DNA of 19,175 bases from Candidatus Falkowiibacteriota bacterium (GTDB taxonomy: Bacteria; Patescibacteriota; Patescibacteriia; Patescibacteriales; UBA12465): assembly GCA_903857815.1 (NCBI GenBank), contig CAIOGK010000096.1, forward strand, positions 1 to 19,175, in the 5' to 3' direction. The position numbers and the translations under genes were made by a program. Every line of letters starts with the position of its first letter. The stretch's first letter is position 1. Shown here piece by piece: positions 1 to 7,061 of the stretch. Under the pieces are notes generated by a model. It was not told where the DNA came from, ran no database searches, and saw only the letters and a program-made list of their open reading frames with translations.

Positions 1-24
1 GAAATTTAAGTTTAATCTAAAAAT

Positions 25-435
25 ATGATGGATCCCATCGCAGACATGTTCACAAGAATCAGGAACGCTTCCGCTGTTAAAAAAACGGAACTGGTTTTGC
101 CTATGAGCAAGTTGAAATATGAAGTTGCCAAAATTCTTGAAAAAGAAGGTTGGATAAAAAAAGCCGATATTATTCCGGGCGGATTAGAAGGTAAGCATAA
201 TAATTTTGATGAGCTTTTTATTCAATTGAAATATCGAAAAAACGGTAAACCTCAAATTACTTCAATTAAAAGAATCAGTAAACCTGGTTTAAGAATTTAT
301 GTTTCTAAATCAGAGATTCCTACAGTTTTAAATAATTACGGAACCTCTATAATTTCTACTTCTGCTGGCGTTATGACAGGTCGTGAAGCTAAGAAACAAC
401 AGATTGGCGGCGAAGTAGTTGGAGAAATATTTTAA
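25..435 (+). CDS. rpsH: 30S ribosomal protein S8
   Basis: Primary 16S rRNA-binding protein of the small subunit, needed for assembly of the central domain. The N-terminus reads DPIADMFTRIRNA, the family's signature start, and the C-terminal part carries STSAGVMTGREAKKQ and GGEVVGEIF, matching the usual STSxGxMTxxEA and GGEV motifs. Length is 136 residues, close to the usual 130. Two ATGs lie in tandem (25 and 28) and either could be used; the family does not decide. No Shine-Dalgarno sequence precedes them, only an A/T-rich leader. It is first in a run rpsH-rplF-rplR-rpsE-rplO-secY; the genes normally upstream (rplE, rpsN) lie outside the window. Confidence 0.97.
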   Translation: MMDPIADMFTRIRNASAVKKTELVLPMSKLKYEVAKILEKEGWIKKADIIPGGLEGKHNNFDELFIQLKYRKNGKPQITSIKRISKPGLRIYVSKSEIPTVLNNYGTSIISTSAGVMTGREAKKQQIGGEVVGEIF

Positions 436-457
436 TCATCAATAACCATAAGCTTAT

Positions 458-1003
458 ATGTCACGTTTAGGAAAATTACCAATTATACTTCCGGCCGGAG
501 TGAGCGCTGCAGTTACTGCTAGCGGTCTTAACGTAAAAGGCCCTAAGGGAGAAATAAAAGTATTAGTTAACTCTATTATTTCTGTTAAAGTTGAAAATGG
601 GGAAATTGTTATTGCGCCTTTTGATAAGGCCGCAAAAAATGCGAGTGCGATGTGGGGCTTAGTTTGGAGCTTAACTAGAAATGCAGTTATTGGAGTAAGT
701 GAAGGTTTTGTAAAAAAATTGGAAATTAATGGTGTTGGTTATCGTGCCGCAGTTGCCGGTAGTAACTTAAATATGAGCCTTGGTTTTTCTCACCCGATTG
801 TATTTCCATTACCGACTGGAATTACCGCTATTGTTGAAGGAAATACTATTACCTTATCTAGCGCAAGCAAAGAATTACTTGGAGAAATATCTGCTCAAAT
901 AAGAAAAATTAGAAAACCTGAACCCTATAAAGGAAAGGGCGTTAAATATTCAGACGAAATTATTAGACGTAAGGCTGGTAAGTCTGCTACTAAAGGCAAA
1001 TAA
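458..1003 (+). CDS. rplF: 50S ribosomal protein L6
   Basis: Large-subunit protein at the base of the L7/L12 stalk near the sarcin-ricin loop. It starts MSRLGKLPIILPAGV, the usual SRIGKxPIxxPxGV opening, and ends with the family signature KIRKPEPYKGKGVKYSDE (about residues 148-165) followed by RRKAGK, which contacts 23S rRNA. At 181 residues it matches the normal two-domain length (about 177). It lies 22 bases after rpsH, with no Shine-Dalgarno sequence in the gap. Gene order is the standard spc order. Confidence 0.97.
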   Translation: MSRLGKLPIILPAGVSAAVTASGLNVKGPKGEIKVLVNSIISVKVENGEIVIAPFDKAAKNASAMWGLVWSLTRNAVIGVSEGFVKKLEINGVGYRAAVAGSNLNMSLGFSHPIVFPLPTGITAIVEGNTITLSSASKELLGEISAQIRKIRKPEPYKGKGVKYSDEIIRRKAGKSATKGK

Positions 1004-1030
1004 TTTGCGATTTAAAAGTATATTAATCAT

Positions 1031-1384
1031 ATGGATAAAAATAAGGCAAAAAATCAGCAACAAGCTCGTCGTCATGCTCGCGTTCGCGCGAAAGTTTCTG
1101 GAACAGCGACTTGTCCTCGACTTAGCGTTTTTCGTTCAAATCGTGGTATGTTCTTGCAGCTCGTTGATGATGAAGCGGGTAAAACTTTAGCTAGTGCCGC
1201 CGTAAAAGAGCTTAAACAACCAGGAACAAAAACTGAAGCAAGTAAGGAATTAGGTAAACTAATTGCTGAAAAAGCAAAAAGTAAAAAAATAGAAGCGGTC
1301 GTATTTGATCGTGGATCTTATAAATATCACGGTCGTGTTAAAGCGGCTGCTGAAGGTGCCCGCGAAGGCGGTTTGAATTTCTAA
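1031..1384 (+). CDS. rplR: 50S ribosomal protein L18
   Basis: 5S rRNA-binding protein of the large subunit, part of the central protuberance. The basic N-terminal tail (residues 3-22, many Lys, Arg and His) is followed by the fold signature PRLSVFRSNRGMFLQLVDD and the C-terminal FDRGSYKYHGRVKAAAEGAREGG, which matches the usual FDRGGxxYHGRVKALADAAREGGL. Length is 117 residues, exactly that of the E. coli protein. It starts at an ATG in the context TCATATGG, 27 bases after rplF. A 61-codon frame overlapping its start (1005-1190) has no family features and is ignored. Confidence 0.96.
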   Translation: MDKNKAKNQQQARRHARVRAKVSGTATCPRLSVFRSNRGMFLQLVDDEAGKTLASAAVKELKQPGTKTEASKELGKLIAEKAKSKKIEAVVFDRGSYKYHGRVKAAAEGAREGGLNF

Positions 1385-1420
1385 TACCGAAAGTTCCATA
1401 TTTTAATAAGAATAATCAAT

Positions 1421-2074
1421 ATGTCTGAAGATAAAAAAATTAAAACAAGCGAAAACAAACAGGACTTCGGAGCGGGTGCGGCGGCGACTGTTGCTAAAGA
1501 TCTTTTTGGTGACAAGAAAAAAACCGGCGGATCACGCGGACCAAGACGTGGCGGTGATAGACGCGAGGAAAAACGTGATGAATTCGAACAAAGAATTCTT
1601 GAAGTTGCTCGTGTAACTAGAGTTATGGCTGGTGGTAAAAGAATGAATTTCCGCGCTTGTGTTGCTATTGGTGATAAAAAAGGAAATGTTGGTGTTGGTT
1701 TAGGAAAGGGAGCTGATGTTACTATGGCTGTTAATAAGGCTGTAAATCGTGCTAAAAAAACCATGATTAACGTTCCAACAAAAAATGATACTATTCCTCA
1801 CGAAGTTTATAATAAAATGGGTGCGGCTAAAATTATGATTAAGCCAGCCAAAAAAGGACGTGGTGTTATTTCTGGTGGTGTTACTCGTGTTATTTTAGAA
1901 TTAGCTGGAGTTAAAAATATTACTACTAAAACATTGGGTTCAAATAATAAAATTAATAATGCTCGTTGTACAATCGAAGCCTTATCTTTATTGCGTAAAA
2001 TGGAAGTAAAATCAGAAGCAAAGGTAGAGGTTAAAGCAGAAGAAAAAACAGAAGCTAAAGATTCAGCCAAGTAA
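1421..2074 (+). CDS. rpsE: 30S ribosomal protein S5 with extended ends
   Basis: Small-subunit protein at the mRNA entry side that takes part in decoding accuracy and helicase activity. The double-stranded-RNA-binding N domain begins near residue 54 (EQRILEVARVTRVMAGGKR) and runs through the signature ACVAIGDKKGNVGVGLGKG. The C domain carries KPAKKGRGVISGG and the ELAGVKNITTKTLGS region. At 217 residues it is about 50 longer than E. coli S5: roughly 45 extra residues at the N-terminus (with a Gly/Arg-rich patch at 36-50) and a Lys/Glu/Ala-rich tail from about residue 195. Three TAA codons in frame (2072-2080) end it firmly. The next gene is rplO; no L30 gene follows. Confidence 0.96.
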   Translation: MSEDKKIKTSENKQDFGAGAAATVAKDLFGDKKKTGGSRGPRRGGDRREEKRDEFEQRILEVARVTRVMAGGKRMNFRACVAIGDKKGNVGVGLGKGADVTMAVNKAVNRAKKTMINVPTKNDTIPHEVYNKMGAAKIMIKPAKKGRGVISGGVTRVILELAGVKNITTKTLGSNNKINNARCTIEALSLLRKMEVKSEAKVEVKAEEKTEAKDSAK

Positions 2075-2107
2075 TAATAAAAATAAATAGTTTTCAATTT
2101 TATACAT

Positions 2108-2521
2108 ATGTTATCACTTAACACTATCGCACAAGCCAAGGGCTCAGCTAAAAAGATTAAACGTGTTGGTCGCGGAAACGCTTCTGGCCACGGAACTTAT
2201 AGTACTAGAGGCCAAAAAGGTCAAAAATCTCGTTCAGGTGTATCAGGCTTGAAGCGTTTAGGTATGAAAAAACAATTGTTACAAATTCCAAAATCTCGTG
2301 GTTTTAAATCTTTACAACCTAAAAATCAAGTCGTAAGTATTAAGGCAATTAATAGTAATTTTAAAGATGGAGAAACTGTTAACCCGGAAACTTTAGCAAT
2401 TAAAAATTTAGTTGCTTCGTCTGTTCTACCGGTTAAAATTTTAGGTAAAGAAAAATTAACTGTTAAAGTAAAATTTGAAGGTATTAAAATGAGTGAAAGT
2501 GTTAAGGGCCAAGCTAAATAA
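2108..2521 (+). CDS. rplO: 50S ribosomal protein L15
   Basis: Late-assembling large-subunit protein that contacts many 23S rRNA helices. The N-terminal half has the family's Gly/Arg/Lys-rich extension: RVGRGNASGHGTYSTRGQKGQKSRSG in two adjoining pieces (about residues 19-44), comparable to the normal GRGxGSGxGKTxGRGxKGQKSRSG. The C-terminal half is the conserved globular part ending around VKFEGIKMSESV. Length 137 residues is near the usual 144. It lies 33 bases downstream of rpsE in the slot where rpmD (L30) would separate them in most bacteria. The start lies in ACATATG with no Shine-Dalgarno sequence. Confidence 0.96.
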   Translation: MLSLNTIAQAKGSAKKIKRVGRGNASGHGTYSTRGQKGQKSRSGVSGLKRLGMKKQLLQIPKSRGFKSLQPKNQVVSIKAINSNFKDGETVNPETLAIKNLVASSVLPVKILGKEKLTVKVKFEGIKMSESVKGQAK

Positions 2522-2530
2522 TCAACTTTT

Positions 2531-3802
2531 ATGTTTGATAAATTAATCCAAATCTGGAAAGCCAGGGATTTGCGAAATAAAGTTTTATTCGTTTTAGGCA
2601 TGCTTGTTGTATTCCGGATAGCCGCTCATATTCCAATTCCTGGGGTTAACCAAGCGGCGCTTAAAAGTTTATTTGCTTCTAATCAAATTTTAGGCCTCAT
2701 GAATTTATTTTCCGGCGGCGGCATGGAGACTTTTTCGATTGTTATGATGGGCGTTGCCCCTTATATTACTTCTTCTATTATTTTTCAGTTGTTAGGGATG
2801 ATAGTTCCTAAAATTGAAGAAATGCAGAAAGAGGAAGCTGGTAGACAAAAAATTAACATGTGGACTAGATGGTTAACTGTTCCTTTGGGTGTTTTACAAT
2901 CTTATGGAATGATTACTCTTTTAAGACGTTCTTCGGCTGGAATTCTTGGTGATGTTAGTACTTTTGACTTTTCAGTTATTTTAATTACCATTACCGCTGG
3001 GACAATATTATTAATGTGGATTGGAGAACTTATTTCTGAACAAAAAATTGGTAATGGAATTTCTTTATTGATTTTTGCCGGAATCGTTTCTGCTTTGCCC
3101 AAAATAGTACAACAAGTAATAGTTTCTTTCGATCAAACCCAACTATTTATGTTAATTGGTTTTGTTGTTATAACTTTAATTACGGTAGTTGGGGTTGTTA
3201 TAATTAATGAAGGTCAGAGAAATATTCCTGTTCAGTATGCGAGACAAATCAGGGGAAACCGTACTTTCGGTGGAACTAGTACTCATTTGCCTTTGAGAGT
3301 AAATATGGCTGGTGTTATTCCAATTATTTTTGCAATCTCCGTTGTTTTATTTCCTTCAATGATCGCTCAATTCTTGATTCATGCGCGGACACCTTGGATT
3401 GCCGCGGCCGCTAATGCAACTATTAGTTTATTTAACAATCAACTTTTTTACGGTATTATATATTTTTTAATGGTTTTTGCTTTTACTTATTTTTATACCG
3501 AAGTTATTTTCCATCCTACTCAAATTGCTGAGAATCTTCAAAAGCAGGGAGGATTTATTCCGGGTATCAGACCGGGGAAAAATACTAGCGATTACTTATC
3601 TGATACGACCCGTAAGATTATTTTAGTTGGCGCTTTATTTTTAGGTCTTATTGCAGTTTTGCCTCTGGTAATGCAATATTTTACCGGAGTACAAGCCTTT
3701 GCTATCGGCGGCACTAGTTTGTTAATTGTAGTTTCGGTAGTTATTGAAACTGTAAAACAAATAGAATCTCAATTAACAATGAGAGAATATGATGGCCTTT
3801 AA
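2531..3802 (+). CDS. secY: Protein translocase channel subunit SecY
   Basis: Central pore-forming subunit of the SecYEG translocase in the cytoplasmic membrane, which exports or inserts proteins with the help of SecA and the ribosome. The sequence has about ten hydrophobic segments. The first is followed by HIPIPGVN, and the plug/TM2 area reads NLFSGGGMETFSIVMMGVAPY. The long cytoplasmic loop carries NEGQRNIPVQYARQ and a second loop THLPLRVNMAGVIPIIFA, both typical of SecY. It ends QLTMREYDGL. Length 423 residues is normal. It starts 9 bases after rplO and is the last gene before a strong terminator hairpin. Confidence 0.97.
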   Translation: MFDKLIQIWKARDLRNKVLFVLGMLVVFRIAAHIPIPGVNQAALKSLFASNQILGLMNLFSGGGMETFSIVMMGVAPYITSSIIFQLLGMIVPKIEEMQKEEAGRQKINMWTRWLTVPLGVLQSYGMITLLRRSSAGILGDVSTFDFSVILITITAGTILLMWIGELISEQKIGNGISLLIFAGIVSALPKIVQQVIVSFDQTQLFMLIGFVVITLITVVGVVIINEGQRNIPVQYARQIRGNRTFGGTSTHLPLRVNMAGVIPIIFAISVVLFPSMIAQFLIHARTPWIAAAANATISLFNNQLFYGIIYFLMVFAFTYFYTEVIFHPTQIAENLQKQGGFIPGIRPGKNTSDYLSDTTRKIILVGALFLGLIAVLPLVMQYFTGVQAFAIGGTSLLIVVSVVIETVKQIESQLTMREYDGL

Positions 3803-3826
3803 TCAAACTTCAAAAATTTAAATAGT

Positions 3827-3854
3827 AAAATGGCGGCTTTAAGGCCGCCATTTT
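3827..3854 (+). terminator. Terminator of the ribosomal protein operon
   Basis: A perfect 11-bp inverted repeat, AAAATGGCGGC (3827-3837) and GCCGCCATTTT (3844-3854), with a 6-nt loop. The GC core followed by T residues fits an intrinsic terminator, and the A/T symmetry would also let it work on the other strand. It begins 24 bases after the secY stop. Confidence 0.85.
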
Positions 3855-3857
3855 ATA

Positions 3858-3866
3858 TGGTATAAT
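3858..3866 (+). promoter_or_regulatory. Extended -10 promoter for the map-recO unit
   Basis: TGG-TATAAT: a perfect -10 hexamer at 3861-3866 with the TGn extension at 3858-3860. The -35 position (about 3838-3843, TTTAAG) is poor and lies in the terminator loop, so recognition would rest on the extended -10. Transcription should start near 3873, right behind the secY terminator. Confidence 0.7.
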
Positions 3867-3919
3867 AACAAGATATAAGTCGAGTGTTGTCTTATTTTAG
3901 ATGATGGCCATAATTATTA

Positions 3920-4228
3920 ATGATTAAATTTATGGAATTAAAAGATGTAACTAAAAACTTAAAAAATCAAACAGTTTATCGTATTGAACAACGTTTTAAA
4001 ACGATGATGCGCACTAATCCTCGCTATCGTAATTTAGATAAAGAAAATCAAAAATTAATTTTTGATTTAATTGCTGAAGAAAAAGCGAAAGCTATTCATG
4101 GAATAAAAACATCAGGCTTATCAATTAGAGATGATATGTATCATCTTTATCAGAATCGGATTAAGCTTGGCCTAACCTATGGCGACTTAGATCAAATTAA
4201 AGAATTATTACAGAGTTTTAAAGATTAG
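3920..4228 (+). CDS. Small helical protein of unknown function
   Basis: I do not recognise this 102-residue protein. It is charged and probably all helical, with no membrane segment, signal peptide or Cys. A Lys/Arg-rich N-terminal half (KNQTVYRIEQRFKTMMRTNPRYRN) is followed by DKENQKLIFDLIAEEKAKAI. The start is uncertain: ATG at 3920 or, four codons later, at 3932 (MELKDVTK), whose TTTATG context resembles other starts here. An eight-codon frame at 3901-3927 overlaps the first candidate and ends just before the second. It is first in a unit with the next unknown gene (3-base gap), map, ruvX and recO, occupying the place where adk often lies. A coding role is supported by its tight packing in the operon. 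Confidence 0.7.
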   Translation: MIKFMELKDVTKNLKNQTVYRIEQRFKTMMRTNPRYRNLDKENQKLIFDLIAEEKAKAIHGIKTSGLSIRDDMYHLYQNRIKLGLTYGDLDQIKELLQSFKD

Positions 4229-4231
4229 TAT

Positions 4232-4939
4232 ATGGGGAACATTAAAGATTTACCCGGCTCCGGGAGTGATTTTAGAGTTACTACTGGAGTAGGCAATTTT
4301 TCTAAAAAATTTAATAGCGCGGCTAGAGTTGCCGGGAGCGCTCTTTATAATCTTCAGGATAATAAAAAGACTCTTCTTCAGGTAATAAAAAAAAGTGAGG
4401 GAGCGATTAGAATCGGTAAATTTGATCGTTTGCGTCAGAGAAGCGCTTATAATGCAGTTAGAAAAATAGAAGGGAGTAAACTTACTAAAGATGATAAGCG
4501 TGATATAAAACTCATTTTAAAGCATTTAGGAGGTCAAGAAGAGGAAAATGCCGAAGGCAGTAATATTCATATTCAGAGACAACTTGATCGTGATGAAAGT
4601 TTTGAAAAAGAAAGAGATATTAAAATGAAGTCTAAAATTAGTCGTTTCGAGCAGAGTAATAGCGGCGGTGAGGCAAAGCTTAAATTTGCTTCTCAGCCAG
4701 AAGATGCTGGTAAGGAAAATTTAACCATGAGCGGAAAACTGTTACAAAGAAGATTCAAAACACGCGAATTAATATTTCGGGATAAGTTGCCGTCACATCG
4801 CATCCAGCATGATAGGATGGGGCCAGTTGCTCCACCACCAGCTATTACTAGAGAAAATGAACCGCATATCCCCAATACCGCGCCAACTGATGCTAGCCAT
4901 AAGAATGATTTATTACCATCATCATTTCAAAATTTGTAG
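4232..4939 (+). CDS. Hypothetical basic protein with a likely disordered tail
   Basis: Unrecognised 235-residue protein. Residues about 25-100 are Lys/Arg-rich and look helical (for example KFDRLRQRSAYNAVRKIEG, then LTKDDKRDIKLILKHLGG). From about 100 on the sequence is rich in Glu, Ser, Asn, Gln and Pro and probably disordered, with a proline run PVAPPPA near 198-204. There is no signal peptide or membrane segment and no Cys. It is packed between its neighbours with gaps of three bases on each side, which supports translation as part of the operon. The basic, helical front could bind nucleic acid or the ribosome, but this is only a guess from composition. Confidence 0.7.
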   Translation: MGNIKDLPGSGSDFRVTTGVGNFSKKFNSAARVAGSALYNLQDNKKTLLQVIKKSEGAIRIGKFDRLRQRSAYNAVRKIEGSKLTKDDKRDIKLILKHLGGQEEENAEGSNIHIQRQLDRDESFEKERDIKMKSKISRFEQSNSGGEAKLKFASQPEDAGKENLTMSGKLLQRRFKTRELIFRDKLPSHRIQHDRMGPVAPPPAITRENEPHIPNTAPTDASHKNDLLPSSFQNL

Positions 4940-4942
4940 TTT

Positions 4943-5776
4943 ATGATTTATATTAAGAAAAAAGAAGAAATAAGAATTATTAGAGAGGGCGGGCGTTTAT
5001 TGTCCGCTATTTTGCATGCCATTATCAATGAGACTAAACCGGGAATTACTACCGGCAGTCTTGAGGATTTGGCCAACAGACTAATAGAAGCGGCGGGCGG
5101 TAAGCCAGCATTTAAGAACTATCCTATGGGCGGTGGTTTAGTTTTTCCGTCATCCTTGTGTGTTTCTATAAATAATGAAGTTGTTCACGGTAGCGCACTT
5201 CCTTCGCGCTTAATAAATAGCGGCGATGTTGTTGATTTAGATATCGGCATGGAGTGGCCAGTTACTTCAGAGTTAAGAAAAAATTTTTCAGCGCCTAAAA
5301 ATCAGCATTCTAAATATGGGGGATATTTTACTGATATGTGTGCTACTATTGGAGTCGGTAAAGTGAGTCAGGGCGCAAAAAAATTAATGAATGTTACGCA
5401 AGAATGTTTGCAGGCAGGAATCCAGCAAGTAAAACCAGGTAATAAAATTAATGATATTGGACGAGCAATCTCTGTAATTGCTAAAAAGCATGGCTACGGA
5501 GTGGTTCGTGATTTAGTTGGTCATGGTGTTGGTTATTTTGCTCACGAAGCACCGGATGTTTGTAATTTTGAAATACCAGAAAACTCTACTGAAAATATAG
5601 TTTTAAAGCCGGGCATGGTAATTGCAATTGAGCCAATGATTAATGCCGGTGACTGGAGGGTAAAAGTTTCTAAGAACGGTTATACAATTTTAACTGCTGA
5701 TAATTCTTTAAGCGCTCATTTTGAACATACCGTTGCTGTTACAGAAGACGGTTTTGAAATTTTAACGGCTATATAA
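4943..5776 (+). CDS. map: Methionine aminopeptidase, type I
   Basis: Removes the initiator methionine from new proteins in the cytoplasm; a dinuclear metal enzyme of the M24 pita-bread fold. All five metal ligands are visible: D100 (VVDLDIG), D131 (YFTDMCATIG), H194 (LVGHGVG), E230 (AIEPMINAG) and E261 (HFEHTVAVT). The substrate-pocket His residues H82 (EVVHG) and H201 (FAHEAP) are also present. Length is 277 residues, slightly longer than the usual 250-265, because about 20 extra residues lie between the first two ligands (roughly 103-126). It is linked to secY in many bacteria through adk; here two unknown genes replace adk. ATG follows the upstream TAG by three bases. Confidence 0.95.
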   Translation: MIYIKKKEEIRIIREGGRLLSAILHAIINETKPGITTGSLEDLANRLIEAAGGKPAFKNYPMGGGLVFPSSLCVSINNEVVHGSALPSRLINSGDVVDLDIGMEWPVTSELRKNFSAPKNQHSKYGGYFTDMCATIGVGKVSQGAKKLMNVTQECLQAGIQQVKPGNKINDIGRAISVIAKKHGYGVVRDLVGHGVGYFAHEAPDVCNFEIPENSTENIVLKPGMVIAIEPMINAGDWRVKVSKNGYTILTADNSLSAHFEHTVAVTEDGFEILTAI

Positions 5777-5785
5777 TATAAAAAA

Positions 5786-6163
5786 ATGAAAAAATATTTA
5801 GGAATCGATTGGGGAGAAAAAAGAATCGGTTTAGCGTTAGCCGAAGAAGAAACAAAAATTGCTACACCCTTTAAAACCGTTACTAATATGGGGGATATTT
5901 TAGCTGTAGTCGAAGCAGAAGAAATAGATATGATAATTATCGGAAGCCCTAAAAAAATGAATGGCGAGCAGGCTAATAATCCCAAATGGCTTGATTTTGT
6001 TGCTCGATTAGAAAAAAAAACAGCTCTTCCGATCGTTTTTTTAGATGAACGCTTAAGTAGTTTAGCGGCCGATGCTTTAATAGGAACTAAAAAAACCAAA
6101 GCCGGACGCGATGAAATTGCCGCCACGATTATCCTACAGGGTTATTTAGATGAGATAGAATAG
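5786..6163 (+). CDS. ruvX: YqgF/RuvX family nuclease (putative pre-16S rRNA nuclease)
   Basis: RNase H-fold nuclease; family members are linked to maturation of the 16S rRNA 5' end and were earlier annotated as Holliday junction resolvases. Visible motifs are LGIDWGEKRIGLA (D8), IIGSPKKMNGEQ (about 51-62, the usual GLPxxxDG strand), FLDERLSS (D87, E88) and GRDEIAATIILQGYL (D109), giving the expected acidic active site. Length 125 is close to the typical 138. It lies 9 bases after map, and recO follows almost without a gap. Confidence 0.92.
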   Translation: MKKYLGIDWGEKRIGLALAEEETKIATPFKTVTNMGDILAVVEAEEIDMIIIGSPKKMNGEQANNPKWLDFVARLEKKTALPIVFLDERLSSLAADALIGTKKTKAGRDEIAATIILQGYLDEIE

Positions 6164-6181
6164 TTGAAGCATAGATTATTT

Positions 6182-6919
6182 ATGGAAGAAAGTAGAAAAA
6201 CTTTAGCTATAGTTTTGAATCGCCAGGATTATCGAGAATATGATAGCCTGGTTTCTTTTTATACAAGTGAGTTTGGAAAAATAACCCTATTGGCTAGAGG
6301 AACTAAAAGATTAAAATCAAAATTAGCCGGTCATTTAGAACCAATGAATTTGATTGATTTAATGATAATTCCGGGCAAGGGAAGGGACTACGCTGCCGGG
6401 GCAATAAATCAAGAAGTGTTTTTTTCAGTTAAAGAAGATTTAAATAAATTATATTATGCTGGTTTAGGATTAAGATGGTTTAGAAATTTGACCCCTGAAA
6501 ACGAACAAGATAAGCCCTTATTTTTTCTTTTGTTAGAATACTTAAAAACGTTAAATAATATTAAGCAAGAATTAATAAGAGAAGATGGAGAATTATTATT
6601 TTCTTTTTTTGCTTTTAAATTTTTAACTGAAATGGGCTATAAGCCAGAATTGGAACATTGTTTAAACTGTCATAAAAAAATATGTCCTGGGAAAAATTAT
6701 TTTAATTTACATAGCGGTGGCTTGATGTGTGAAAGTTGTTTTGCGGCTGAAAAGAACAGAGAAATAAGAGAAATATTGACAATATCTGATAATTGTGTGA
6801 AAATATTGCGTTTTATGTTAGAAAATAGTCTTGGTTTAAGTCTAAAAATTAAGATTGATAAGAAGCTGGTTAAAGAATTAGCGACTTTAACAAAAGGATT
6901 TTTAAATTTTAGAAATTAA
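6182..6919 (+). CDS. recO: DNA repair protein RecO
   Basis: Recombination mediator that, with RecR, loads RecA onto SSB-coated single-stranded DNA and promotes annealing. The N-terminal OB fold shows the family pattern LNRQDYREYDSLVSFYTSEFGKI and LLARGTKR. The C-terminal part holds the zinc-finger cysteines C160/C163 (CLNC) and C183/C186 (CESC), numbered from this start. I chose ATG 6182 (TTTATGG context, MEESRKT) over an in-frame TTG at 6164 directly after the ruvX stop, because RecO proteins begin shortly before this point and A/T-ATG contexts are the rule here. Length is 245 residues, within the usual range. It is last in its unit, followed by a terminator. Confidence 0.9.
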   Translation: MEESRKTLAIVLNRQDYREYDSLVSFYTSEFGKITLLARGTKRLKSKLAGHLEPMNLIDLMIIPGKGRDYAAGAINQEVFFSVKEDLNKLYYAGLGLRWFRNLTPENEQDKPLFFLLLEYLKTLNNIKQELIREDGELLFSFFAFKFLTEMGYKPELEHCLNCHKKICPGKNYFNLHSGGLMCESCFAAEKNREIREILTISDNCVKILRFMLENSLGLSLKIKIDKKLVKELATLTKGFLNFRN

Positions 6920-6955
6920 AGTAATTTAAGAAATCTCCGCCTATTTTGTAGTATT

Positions 6956-6982
6956 AACAGCTAATATTAGAGGCTGTTTTTT
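6956..6982 (+). terminator. Terminator after recO
   Basis: A 6-bp stem AACAGC (6956-6961) and GCTGTT (6973-6978) with an 11-nt loop; T6 spans 6977-6982, overlapping the end of the stem. The stem is short, but position (37 bases after recO, before the aspS promoter) and the T run support it. Confidence 0.6.
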
Positions 6983-7001
6983 CTTGCTAAAAGAGCCAAA
7001 A

Positions 7002-7010
7002 TGAGATAAT
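7002..7010 (+). promoter_or_regulatory. Extended -10 promoter for the aspS-rpoD unit
   Basis: TGA-GATAAT: -10 hexamer at 7005-7010 with TGn at 7002-7004. A possible -35, TTGCTA at 6984-6989, has only 15 bases of spacing and touches the upstream terminator. Expected start near 7017, giving a leader of about 45 nt before the aspS ATG. The same nonamer TGAGATAAT recurs at 16874-16882. Confidence 0.6.
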
Positions 7011-7036
7011 ATTTAAACAGAGAAGATTATTAATTA

Positions 7037-7055
7037 TAAACGTTTATAACGTTTA
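7037..7055. promoter_or_regulatory. 19-bp palindrome in the aspS leader
   Basis: TAAACGTT-TAT-AACGTTTA: two perfect 8-bp arms around a 3-base centre, ending 6 bases before the aspS ATG and inside the predicted 5' untranslated region. It could be an operator for a dimeric repressor or a small RNA hairpin acting on translation start. The sequence alone does not decide, and no known operator is recognised. Confidence 0.45.
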
Positions 7056-7061
7056 ATTTTT

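Noticed and set aside
1..24. Possible end of an upstream gene (rpsN)
   Set aside because: Too few bases to identify a reading frame or product.
1005..1190. Open frame of 61 codons overlapping rplR
   Set aside because: It overlaps the clear L18 gene in another frame, lacks any family feature and looks like a shadow.
1381..2139. Reverse-strand open frames opposite rpsE and rplO
   Set aside because: They lie fully opposite conserved ribosomal protein genes and their translations are low-complexity.
6164..6181. TTG start for recO directly after the ruvX stop
   Set aside because: The ATG at 6182 fits both the family's start and the A/T-ATG contexts of this genome.
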